64,000 nt of DNA from Rhizobiales bacterium 64-17 (GTDB taxonomy: Bacteria; Pseudomonadota; Alphaproteobacteria; Rhizobiales; Xanthobacteraceae): assembly GCA_001899285.1 (NCBI GenBank), contig MKWA01000013.1:28336-92335 (forward strand), read 5' to 3'. The first letter of the stretch is position 1. The number at the start of each line of letters is the position of its first letter. The translations under genes and the position numbers were made by a program. Below are positions 25,498 through 33,300 of this stretch, piece by piece. Below the pieces are notes generated by a model, which ran no database searches, was not told where the DNA came from, and was given only the letters and a program-made list of their open reading frames with translations.

Positions 25498-26550
25498 ATG
25501 CTCAATCGTCAGAGGCCGGAATTCGCTGCTCGCACCGTGCAGCCGACTAGAAAAGGCCGAATTGGCGGACGGGTGCTCAACTTTGTTCTTGCCTTGATGA
25601 CAATGGCGGCCGGCTTGCTCAATGGTGATCTTGCCGCGCGTGCGGATTATCCCGATCGCCCAATCCGCATCATGGTGCCTTTCCCACCGAGCGGCACGTC
25701 CGACATTCTGGCGCGCATTCTCGCCCAGAAACTCCAGGAAAAGTGGGGTAGCTCGGTCGTTGTCGAGAATCGGCCGGGAGCAGCCGGAAATGTCGGCATG
25801 GACATGGTCGCGAAAGCGACGCCCGATGGCTATACGCTGGTGATGACGAACAACGTCGTCGCGATCAATGTCAGCCTGTATCCGAAGATTTTCGACATCG
25901 AGAAGGATTTTGCGCCGCTCGGTTTGATCGGATCGACGCCGATGGTGCTGGCAGTATCCAAAGACATGCCGGTGCAGTCCCTGGGTGATCTCACAGCGCT
26001 TGCCAAGTCAAAGCCGGGGAAGATCAATTATGGTTCGTGCGGGAAGGGGACACCGCAAGAATTGGCGCTGGATCTCTATCAGACCACGGTCAACGCGGAT
26101 TTCTTCACCGTGTCCTATCGTGGGTGCGCGCCGGCGGTGAACGATCTGCTGGGTGGACAGGTGCAAACCGTCGTGACGACCACGGCACAGATGGCACCCC
26201 AGATCGCTGCCGGGAATGTGCGCGGTCTGGCTGTCACGAGCAAAAAGCGAAGTGTCCTCGTGCCCGATGTTCCTACCTTTCGGGAATCCGGGTTGACCGA
26301 ATACGACCTCGAAATCTGGCTCGGTCTGATGGCGCCTGCGGGTACGCCGGAGCCGATCCTGGCGAAAATTCATTCCGCCGTGACGAAAATTCTCGAAGAG
26401 CCGGCAATGAAAGAAAAGCTGCTGCGTAGCGGCGTCGAGCCTTTGCTGACATCCCGCGCCGAACACGCAAAAATCTTGCACGACGACATTCTGAAATACG
26501 CAGCACTCATCAAGAAACTTCAGGCGAAAGCGTCTGCTTCCGCGAAATAG
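25498..26550 (+). CDS. Bug-family (tripartite tricarboxylate transporter) binding protein
   Basis: A 350-residue extracytoplasmic binding protein. A basic leader and hydrophobic segment (VLNFVLALMTMAAG) end before ADYPDRPIRIMVPFPPSGTSDIL, the hallmark of Bug proteins; VVENRPGAAGNVG and YGSCGKGTPQELALDLY follow. Start ATG 25498 has GGTGGAG 4-10 nt upstream; the frame is open to a TTG at 25435 within the promoter. No TctA/TctB membrane genes are adjacent, so it is an orphan receptor in an aromatic gene set. Confidence 0.88.
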   Translation: MLNRQRPEFAARTVQPTRKGRIGGRVLNFVLALMTMAAGLLNGDLAARADYPDRPIRIMVPFPPSGTSDILARILAQKLQEKWGSSVVVENRPGAAGNVGMDMVAKATPDGYTLVMTNNVVAINVSLYPKIFDIEKDFAPLGLIGSTPMVLAVSKDMPVQSLGDLTALAKSKPGKINYGSCGKGTPQELALDLYQTTVNADFFTVSYRGCAPAVNDLLGGQVQTVVTTTAQMAPQIAAGNVRGLAVTSKKRSVLVPDVPTFRESGLTEYDLEIWLGLMAPAGTPEPILAKIHSAVTKILEEPAMKEKLLRSGVEPLLTSRAEHAKILHDDILKYAALIKKLQAKASASAK

Positions 26551-26573
26551 TCCATATTGCAACGGAGACGGCT

Positions 26574-27746
26574 ATGAACCAGCACGCGACAATCCCGGGA
26601 CAGGGGCATAACTCCGCCGAGCGCCTCGCCCGTCTGCACGAGACGACATCACGCCTGAACTTGTTCGAATTCTGGGGCATTGATCCAAACGACGAACATC
26701 AGGCGACGAACCGGCTTCGGGCCGATCGAATTCCGGCGATTCCATACATCTGGAAATACAAGGATATGTACCCCGTGTTGCTGGAGGCAGCCGAGGTCAT
26801 TCCGATGGAAATGTCGGAGCGTCGCTCGATTATCATGGTCAACCCGGCGTTGCGGCCGATCGTGGCAACCGTGTCGACATTGTTCGCGGCCTATCGCATC
26901 AATACGCCGCACGAAATGATGCCGCCACATCGCCATTCGCCAAATGCGATCCGCTTCGGCCTCACCGGCGACACCAACTTCACCGGCGTGCACGGCGAAA
27001 ATATCACCTTTGGTCCGGGCGATCTGGTTCTGACGCCGCATGATACCTGGCACAATCACGGTAACGGGCCTGACGAGGCGTCCGTCAATCTCAGCGTTCT
27101 TGATATGCCGCTGGTCAATATCCTGAACGCGACTTACTTCGAGTTCGACTATCGCGAGATGGAGAACGGAAAGCTCGTCGAAAAGAAGATCCAAAGCGCC
27201 AATGTGCCGGACGATTACTCGCAACGCTATTATGGAACCGGCGGACTGACGCCACGATTCATCAACCATCATCGGGGCGCGGGAACCAGTTCGCCGATGT
27301 TCGTGTATCGCTGGGAGGACACTGATAAGCTTTTACGTCGCGTGCGCGATCACGAAGGGTCGCCTTACGAAGGTATCCTGGTCGAATATACCAATCCGAC
27401 CACCGGTGGCCCTGTCTACAAGACGATGACATTCTTCACGCAGCTGCTGCGCCCCGGCGAAAAGCTCCTGCCGGTGCGGCAGAACGCCAGCCAGATTTGC
27501 ACGGTTTTCAAGGGGAGCGGTTCTTCGATCATTGGTGGAAAAACCTTCCAATGGGAGCCGTTCGATACTTTCTGTATCCCGGGCGGAGACTGGTACGAAC
27601 ATGCGAACACTTCGACTGAGGATGCCATCATTCTGGTGAGCAGCGATGAGCCGACGCTGCGAGCGCTGGGCTTTTCACTCAAGCACGGCAAGAATCGTGA
27701 CGGTGAGACTGTCGTTCTCGAAAGCTCGACCCAGCGGGAGGCTTGA
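26574..27746 (+). CDS. gentisate 1,2-dioxygenase-like bicupin
   Basis: A 390-residue double-cupin ring-cleavage dioxygenase candidate. Cupin 1 has the Fe(II) ligands in MMPPHRHSPNAIRFGLTGD and LTPHDTWHNHGNG; cupin 2 (~270-370) holds RPGEKLLPVRQNASQICTVF and PGGDWYEHANTS, without the full metal triad, as in gentisate and salicylate dioxygenases. The family oxidises gentisate, salicylate or 1-hydroxy-2-naphthoate without a catechol intermediate. The product would be an acylpyruvate, suited to the FAH gene upstream. The exact substrate cannot be read from sequence. Confidence 0.85.
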   Translation: MNQHATIPGQGHNSAERLARLHETTSRLNLFEFWGIDPNDEHQATNRLRADRIPAIPYIWKYKDMYPVLLEAAEVIPMEMSERRSIIMVNPALRPIVATVSTLFAAYRINTPHEMMPPHRHSPNAIRFGLTGDTNFTGVHGENITFGPGDLVLTPHDTWHNHGNGPDEASVNLSVLDMPLVNILNATYFEFDYREMENGKLVEKKIQSANVPDDYSQRYYGTGGLTPRFINHHRGAGTSSPMFVYRWEDTDKLLRRVRDHEGSPYEGILVEYTNPTTGGPVYKTMTFFTQLLRPGEKLLPVRQNASQICTVFKGSGSSIIGGKTFQWEPFDTFCIPGGDWYEHANTSTEDAIILVSSDEPTLRALGFSLKHGKNRDGETVVLESSTQREA

Positions 27747-27750
27747 AGAC

Positions 27751-28446
27751 GTGAGTGAAATTTCCGTTGCCGCAGCGGACGGCAAGACCTTCCAAGTCTA
27801 TCTTGCGGGCGACGCACCATCGCGCCGCCCGGCCATCATCCTCTTCAGCCCGATCTTTGGCATTGATGCGAATGTGCGGGAGATCGCCGATCGTTGGGCC
27901 GATCGTGGGTATCTTGTCGCTGTCCCCGATTATTTCTTTCGGGTTTTACCGGGTATTCTTGATCGCTCGGAAAGTGGCCGCAAGCAGGCTATGGACCGCT
28001 GGAAGCAGCTCGATGTTGGCAAGACAATCGAGGATATGCGTGCGCTGAAGGAAACGTTGCTGTCAAACCCGCATTGCAATGGAAAGCTGGGATCGCTCGG
28101 CTATTGCGCGGGAGGTGAGCTTGCATTTTTAGCGGCAACGCGGCTTGGCGCAGAAGCTGTCGCGGGTTTTCATGCCACGCGAATCAATCAGCATCTCAGC
28201 GAAGCGGAGCGTATCGTCGGTCGTGTAACGTTACATTTCGGCAGTAATGACAATCTTGTTCCACTGTCGCAGGTCGATGCCATCAAGGCAGCGGTCGGGT
28301 CGAATACGAAAGTCGACATCGCTGTATACGATGGCGCGGGACACGGTTTCAGCTTTCAAGGTCAGCCCTCCTACCACGCGGAAGCGGAGAGCCGTTCGGA
28401 CGAACGAGCGCAAGCCGTTCTCGGCACGCTCAAGACGGCAGCGTAG
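27751..28446 (+). CDS. dienelactone hydrolase family protein
   Basis: A 231-residue alpha/beta hydrolase. The nucleophile elbow LGYCAGGELAF carries cysteine, as in true dienelactone hydrolases; the acid is in FGSNDNLVP and the histidine in DGAGHGFSFQ. The preferred start is GTG 27751, 5 nt after the dioxygenase stop. It could hydrolyse a lactone formed in the pathway. It is co-oriented with the dioxygenase and the following esterase. Confidence 0.87.
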   Translation: MSEISVAAADGKTFQVYLAGDAPSRRPAIILFSPIFGIDANVREIADRWADRGYLVAVPDYFFRVLPGILDRSESGRKQAMDRWKQLDVGKTIEDMRALKETLLSNPHCNGKLGSLGYCAGGELAFLAATRLGAEAVAGFHATRINQHLSEAERIVGRVTLHFGSNDNLVPLSQVDAIKAAVGSNTKVDIAVYDGAGHGFSFQGQPSYHAEAESRSDERAQAVLGTLKTAA

Positions 28447-28457
28447 CTGGTTGCCCT

Positions 28458-29117
28458 ATGTCGGCGCTCCATCACTATATCCATTCCTTCGTGCCGGCTT
28501 CTGGCGCGAAGGAGGGGACGCCTCCCTTGCTGTTGCTTCCGCGCACGGGCGGCACCGAGGCAACCATGATCGATATGGGTCGCCGTCTGCTGCCAGGCGC
28601 GGCTCTCCTATCATTGCGCGGAAACGTTCTCGAAGACGGGAAGCCCCGCTTTTTCGCACGGGTTGCGCGAGGAGAATTCGATATCGAGGACTTTCGGACG
28701 CGAACAATGCAACTGGCGGCGTTCGTCGGCGCCGCCATGCAAGCCTATGATATTCCCGCGCCTATTGCGGTCGGTCATTCCAATGGCGCGAACATTGCCT
28801 GGTCGCTGATCATGTATAACAGCGCCGTTTTGGCGGGCGCCATTCTCTATCGGCCGTTGATGCCGATTGATCCGGGCTGGAAAGGGCGTGCTGATGGCTT
28901 GCCAGTCCTGATCTCCGCCGGAAATGCCGATATCATCGCGCCTGTCGCAAAAGCGGAAGAACTTGCCGCGTTTCTTGCGGATCGTGGCGCCGATGTGACT
29001 CTTAACGTGGCGACAGCACAGCACGATCTGGTGGCTGAAGACCATGATCTGGCGCGGACTTGGCTTGCTTGCAAACTATTCTATCGAGGCAATCTCACCG
29101 GCCGGCGCGCGTTCTAA
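28458..29117 (+). CDS. alpha/beta hydrolase (phospholipase/carboxylesterase type)
   Basis: A 219-residue serine hydrolase: an oxyanion region PLLLLPRTGGTEATM, nucleophile elbow AVGHSNGANIAWS, acid in SAGNADIIAPV and histidine in TAQHDLVAEDH. It resembles small esterases such as MhqD, which accompany quinone and aromatic degradation genes. It is the last gene of the LysR-controlled set, 11 nt after the dienelactone hydrolase. The remaining 121 nt to the convergent hydratase gene hold no gene. Confidence 0.85.
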   Translation: MSALHHYIHSFVPASGAKEGTPPLLLLPRTGGTEATMIDMGRRLLPGAALLSLRGNVLEDGKPRFFARVARGEFDIEDFRTRTMQLAAFVGAAMQAYDIPAPIAVGHSNGANIAWSLIMYNSAVLAGAILYRPLMPIDPGWKGRADGLPVLISAGNADIIAPVAKAEELAAFLADRGADVTLNVATAQHDLVAEDHDLARTWLACKLFYRGNLTGRRAF

Positions 29118-29238
29118 AGCGATCATCATTTTATTTGACGAGGCGATGGCTCTCGTGCGCGCCGGATGTTCAGGCGATGCCATGGCCGGCTAACCACGCA
29201 GTGCGCCGCCTGCATGATTCAGATACCCAGATAGGAAA

Positions 29239-30018
29239 TCAGAACGACAGGGTGAGGGGTGAAAACCCCTGGATCTCGACCAAAAACGTGCTGTCTTTTG
29301 TTACCGTGACCATCGGTCCAAGCGCTCCCGACAGAACCAGATCGCCGGCCTGCAACGGACGTTCAACGGTGATCATTTTGCGCGCGAGCCATTGTAGAGC
29401 GTAAAGCGGATGATCAAGGCATGCGACACCGGCGCCAACGGAGAGAACGCCGGACGCAGTGTTGCTGATGACCATCCCGCACAGGCGTAGATCGAGTTGA
29501 TCCAGAGCCTTGGGGTCGTGACCAAGCACATATCCGGCGGCCGAGGCATTGTCGGCAATGGTATCAACGATCTGAATGTCCCAGTTTGCAATGGCGCTAT
29601 CAACGATCTCAATCGCGGGAAGCGCATAGGCCACCGACCGAATCAGATCGGTGATGCTCGCATCGGGATCGGTAATCTCGCGTTCGAGGATGAAAGCAAT
29701 TTCACCCTCGATCCGTGGCTGAATCAGCGTATCTGCCGGAATCTTTGTGCCGCTCCTGTATTCGGTATCGCGCCACAACATGCCGAAATCAGGTTCGTCG
29801 ACACCCATCTGCCTCTGTACGGATTTGGCGGTCAGGCCGATTTTACGGCCGGAGAGTACACGTCCGTTCTTTAGATGACGGAGGGTGTTGATGTTCTGCA
29901 CCGCATAGGCATCGGTTGCCGAGCGTATATCGAACGTCTCGCGAATGGGCTTGATCGGACACCGCTGATCCCGGGCGTTGAAAATAGCGTCGGCTGCGGC
30001 TTCGATAGTTGTCGGCAT
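29239..30018 (-). CDS. mhpD: 2-keto-4-pentenoate hydratase (MhpD-like)
   Basis: A 259-residue hydratase of the FAH superfamily's MhpD/XylJ branch: GRKIGLTAKSVQRQMGVDEP, a metal-site block PRIEGEIAFILE, and LPAIEIVDSAIANWDIQIVD. It hydrates 2-hydroxypentadienoate to 4-hydroxy-2-oxovalerate in meta-cleavage pathways. The start is the ATG at 30018; the open frame extends 34 codons upstream into the promoter region. It is divergent from the LivK-like gene, with a palindromic operator candidate between them. The aldolase and aldehyde dehydrogenase (MhpE/F) that should follow are not in the window. Confidence 0.87.
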   Translation of the reverse strand: MPTTIEAAADAIFNARDQRCPIKPIRETFDIRSATDAYAVQNINTLRHLKNGRVLSGRKIGLTAKSVQRQMGVDEPDFGMLWRDTEYRSGTKIPADTLIQPRIEGEIAFILEREITDPDASITDLIRSVAYALPAIEIVDSAIANWDIQIVDTIADNASAAGYVLGHDPKALDQLDLRLCGMVISNTASGVLSVGAGVACLDHPLYALQWLARKMITVERPLQAGDLVLSGALGPMVTVTKDSTFLVEIQGFSPLTLSF

Positions 30019-30093
30019 GCGCGCTGTCCTTTGCATGGATTGGCGCGACGAAATCTCGATTTCTGATGCCGGTTCAAGCCCGGACACGAAGGC

Positions 30094-30110
30094 TGTGCAC
30101 GGTGCGTACA
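30094..30110. promoter_or_regulatory. 17-bp palindrome of the mhp-type regulon, copy 1
   Basis: TGTGCAC-GGT-GCGTACA in the 193-bp divergent region between mhpD and the LivK-like gene. It matches TGTGCAY-N3-RTGCACA, the form seen exactly at 37872-37888, with two mismatches in the right arm. Confidence 0.5.
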
Positions 30111-30211
30111 CTCCGGACAAGGCTGTCGACCGGCGTCAACCTTTGTCAAATGATTGCGCTGAGGAGCGCCAGAACGAGCGTCTCCCGTTCAAAAAGCATC
30201 AGGGGGAAGTC

Positions 30212-31423
30212 GTGATCAGGTTGACTAAACTTGCTCTTGCATTGTTGCTGACGATCGGTGGATCGGGCCTCGCTGTGGCGCAAAACGCCGGTGTGAAGCT
30301 CGGGGTGCTGACAGACATGACTGGCCCGGCATCGACGAACACCGGGCTCGGCTCTGTTACCGCCGCAAAAATGGCGGTTGAGGATTTTGGCGGCTCTGTT
30401 CTCGGAAAGCCGATCGAGGTGGTGCAGGGCGACTTCCTGATGAAGGTCGATACGGGGACGTTGCTGGCACGCCGTTGGCTCGACCAGGACAATGTCGACG
30501 CTATAGTCGATGTGCCGTCGTCGCCGTTGGCGCTCGCGATCCAGGATATCGTCAAGCAGAAGAAACGGATTTTTCTGATCAGCGGCGGTACGTCATCCGA
30601 CCTGACCGGGAAAGCCTGCACGCCCTATACCGTCCATTGGCACATCGATTCCTACGCCATGGGCAACGTGGTCGGTCAGGAAACTGTGCGCCGAGGTGGC
30701 GACAAGTGGTTCTTCCTCACGACCGACACTGCGTTCGGTCACTCGCTGGAGCGCGATACGGCCTCTGCGGTCGAGCGTGCCGGCGGCAAGGTTCTGGGCA
30801 GCATTCGCTTTCCGATCAACAGTCAGGATTTTTCATCGCAGTTGCTGCGTGCATCGTCGTCGGGTGCCAACGTGATTGCGCTGGTCAGCACGTCGACCGA
30901 TACGTCGAATGCGCTGAAACAGGCCCAGGAGTTCGGCCTGACCGCACCGGGGAAAAATATCCGGTTCGTGGCGCCGCTCGGCAATATCCATGACTTTCGT
31001 GGTGCGGGCCTCAGCGGCAGCAAAGGCATTATCACCGTTGATGGCTTCTATTGGGATCAGAACGATCAGACGCGGCAGTGGTCAAAAAAGTTTTTTGACC
31101 GCATGAAAGTGATGCCATCCGCGGTGCATGCGGCAACATATTCGGCCGTGCTGCATTATCTCCGTGCGGTGAAAAAGGCGGGGACCAAGGATGCCGACGC
31201 CGTCATCAAGGTGATGAAGTCGACTGCTGTTGACGACTTCTTTGCGCCGGGCGGGACGGTCCGCAGCGACGGGCGGCTGATTAGTAATCGGCTGCTGCTG
31301 CAGGTCAAATCGCCGCAAGAATCAAAGGGCGACTGGGATATCTACAAAATCATCCGCGAAATCCCAGGGAATGAGATTTTCCGCCCGCTCAAAGATGGCG
31401 GTTGCCCGTTTGTGTCGAATTGA
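30212..31423 (+). CDS. branched-chain-amino-acid-type (LivK-like) ABC binding protein, orphan
   Basis: A 403-residue type I periplasmic binding protein. The signal peptide ends near residue 24 (GSGLAVAQNAGVKLG); LGVLTDMTGPASTNTGLGS, DFLMKVDTGTLLARRWLDQD and DTAFGHSLERDTASAVER follow. Start GTG 30212 has AGGGGGAAG upstream; the frame is open a further 78 codons, which I discount. Homologues bind aromatic acids such as hydroxybenzoates and phenylpropanoids. No livHMGF genes are present, so it must use a transporter encoded elsewhere or act as a sensor partner. Confidence 0.87.
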   Translation: MIRLTKLALALLLTIGGSGLAVAQNAGVKLGVLTDMTGPASTNTGLGSVTAAKMAVEDFGGSVLGKPIEVVQGDFLMKVDTGTLLARRWLDQDNVDAIVDVPSSPLALAIQDIVKQKKRIFLISGGTSSDLTGKACTPYTVHWHIDSYAMGNVVGQETVRRGGDKWFFLTTDTAFGHSLERDTASAVERAGGKVLGSIRFPINSQDFSSQLLRASSSGANVIALVSTSTDTSNALKQAQEFGLTAPGKNIRFVAPLGNIHDFRGAGLSGSKGIITVDGFYWDQNDQTRQWSKKFFDRMKVMPSAVHAATYSAVLHYLRAVKKAGTKDADAVIKVMKSTAVDDFFAPGGTVRSDGRLISNRLLLQVKSPQESKGDWDIYKIIREIPGNEIFRPLKDGGCPFVSN

Positions 31424-31456
31424 TGCGGATTGCCTGATTTCGGCTGTCGAACGAAA

Positions 31457-31501
31457 GGCGCTGTCTGCTGCGAGATAAACCACTCGGCCGCAGACAGTGC
31501 C
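31457..31501 (+). terminator. hairpin between the LivK-like and IclR genes
   Basis: CTGTCTGC (31461-31468) pairs with GCAGACAG (31490-31497), with additional GGC/GCC and GAG/CTC pairs outside and inside. It lies ~35 nt after the LivK-like stop. No U-tract follows; it is either a weak terminator or a regulatory structure. Confidence 0.4.
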
Positions 31502-31526
31502 GCTCAGGCCGGCTATCCTTGCACCG

Positions 31527-32321
31527 ATGGCAAAGCGATCGCGATATCGGCACGTCCGCGCCCTGTCTCGGGGGTTGAACGTTCTCGCCGAACTCAACCG
31601 TGTCGGTCGCGCGCGGCCGGGCGAGATCGCGGCCGAGGTCGGGATCGACCGGACGACGGTCTATCGTCTGCTCGATACGCTTGAGCACGAAGGCTATGTC
31701 ACGCGCGCGTCGGACGAATATTACAGTCTCACCTTCGGTGTGCGCCGTTTGAGTGAAGGCTATACGGCGCTCGATCAGGTGACGCGTGTTGTCGCCCAGG
31801 AGCTGGGCCGGCTGTTGCCGAAAGTGCTGTGGCCGACCGATTTTGCCACGTTTGAGCAGGGAACGATGGTGATCCGGGAAACGACACACAAGTTCAGTCA
31901 TTTCTCCGTGCATCGCTCAATGATAGGTCAAAGCCGTCCCGTGCTCCGTTCGGCAATGGGTCGCGCGGTTCTCGCCGGTGCGTCGGAGGCGGAGCGCGAT
32001 GTCATGCTGAGCATCATCGCAAAGTCGGGTTATCCGGACGCGGCGGAAGCACAGGACGCGCGCTACGTCCGGTCATTGCTGAAGGAGACGCGTGACCGGG
32101 GTTACGCATCGGCGGTCGGGTTGATCGAGTCGCACATCGGCGCGATTGCCATTCCGATCCGCTCGCCGCAGGGCGTAGCTGGCTCCATCAATCTTGTGTT
32201 CTTCAAGAGTGCCATGACGCCGGCTGAAGCAGCGAAGCGTTATCTCGCTTCCATGCGGGAGAGCGTGAGCGCCATTGAAGCGGAATTATCCCGGCTGGCT
32301 GTTGCCAAGCCGCTGTATTGA
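31527..32321 (+). CDS. IclR family transcriptional regulator (MhpR-like)
   Basis: A 264-residue regulator. The N-terminal winged helix is SRGLNVLAELNRVG with IAAEVGIDRTTVYRLLDTLEHEGY; the C-terminal effector domain includes YASAVGLIESHIGAIAIPI. It sits in the middle of the mhp-type genes, so it probably activates them in response to a phenylpropanoid-type acid, as MhpR does in Escherichia coli. The preferred start is ATG 31527; GTG 31497 is possible. Confidence 0.9.
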   Translation: MAKRSRYRHVRALSRGLNVLAELNRVGRARPGEIAAEVGIDRTTVYRLLDTLEHEGYVTRASDEYYSLTFGVRRLSEGYTALDQVTRVVAQELGRLLPKVLWPTDFATFEQGTMVIRETTHKFSHFSVHRSMIGQSRPVLRSAMGRAVLAGASEAERDVMLSIIAKSGYPDAAEAQDARYVRSLLKETRDRGYASAVGLIESHIGAIAIPIRSPQGVAGSINLVFFKSAMTPAEAAKRYLASMRESVSAIEAELSRLAVAKPLY

Positions 32322-32328
32322 AGCGGCA

Positions 32329-32345
32329 CGTGCGCGCAGTGCACA
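32329..32345. promoter_or_regulatory. 17-bp palindrome of the mhp-type regulon, copy 2
   Basis: CGTGCGC-GCA-GTGCACA, i.e. TGTGCAC-TGC-GCGCACG on the minus strand, 66 nt before the MhpC-like start and 8 nt after the IclR stop. Two mismatches to the consensus TGTGCAY-N3-RTGCACA lie in one arm. Confidence 0.45.
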
Positions 32346-32410
32346 GCAACAAGTCATGCGTTGCTGGCGTCTCCTGTGGCCCTTCAAATCCAGGCACAGG
32401 AGATTTCACC

Positions 32411-33271
32411 GTGACGTATTCCAGCATGTGGATCGATTTGCTCGGCGTGCCGTTTGCCCAGCGCTGGGTTGATGCCGGCGGTATCCGCACACGCTACCTG
32501 GAGACAGGATCGGCCTCGCAACCGGCGCTGATTTTCCTGCACGGGACCGGCGGCCATGCGGAAGCCTATTGCCGGAACATTGGACCGCACGGGCGGCACT
32601 TTCATACTTTTTCCGTGGATATGATCGGTCATGGCTTTACCGATAAGCCGGACATTCCGCTGGAAATTCCGCGCTATGTCGATCACCTCGTCCGCTTCAT
32701 GGACGCGATGAAGATTGATCGCGCGCACGTATCCGGGGAATCGCTCGGCGGTTGGGTCGCTGCGCGATTTGCGTTGATGCACCCAGATCGGCTGGACCGA
32801 CTGGTGCTGAACACCACGGGAGGGTCTGTCGCTCGTCCTGAAGTCATGGCTCGCATCAAGGAATTGTCTCAGCGGGCGGCTGATAACCCGACCTGGGATT
32901 TCATCAAGTCGCGTCTCGAATGGCTGATGGCCGATCCGGCGCGCGTGACCGAGGATCTGATCGCGACCCGCCAGGCGGTCTATTCATCGGACGGATTTAA
33001 CGTGGCCATGCGCAATGCGCTGGTGCTCCAGGAGATGGATATCCGTAAGCGTAATCTGTTGTCCGATGATGACTGGCGCCGCATTGTCGCGCCGACGTTC
33101 GTGCTCTGGACGACGCATGATCCGACCAATCCGGTTGCCGAGGGGCAGCGCATTGCTGATTTGATTCCGGGCAGCAAGTTCGTGGTGATGGAGCATTGTG
33201 GCCACTGGCCGCAATTCGAAGATGCCAAGACTTTCAATGCGCTACATATCGACTTTTTGCAGGGACGCTAG
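32411..33271 (+). CDS. mhpC: meta-cleavage-product alpha/beta hydrolase (MhpC-like)
   Basis: A 286-residue C-C bond hydrolase candidate: oxyanion loop FLHGTGGHAEAY, VDMIGHGFTDKP, nucleophile elbow HVSGESLGGWVAARFA, acid in TTHDPTNPV, histidine in MEHCGHWPQFED. These fit MhpC/BphD-type hydrolases acting on the ring-fission product of 2,3-dihydroxyphenylpropionate-like substrates. Start GTG 32411 is preceded by AGGAG. It follows the IclR gene and a copy of the palindrome. Confidence 0.85.
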   Translation: MTYSSMWIDLLGVPFAQRWVDAGGIRTRYLETGSASQPALIFLHGTGGHAEAYCRNIGPHGRHFHTFSVDMIGHGFTDKPDIPLEIPRYVDHLVRFMDAMKIDRAHVSGESLGGWVAARFALMHPDRLDRLVLNTTGGSVARPEVMARIKELSQRAADNPTWDFIKSRLEWLMADPARVTEDLIATRQAVYSSDGFNVAMRNALVLQEMDIRKRNLLSDDDWRRIVAPTFVLWTTHDPTNPVAEGQRIADLIPGSKFVVMEHCGHWPQFEDAKTFNALHIDFLQGR

Positions 33272-33300
33272 CTGCCGGGTATCTCTCAGGCCCCGTGACG

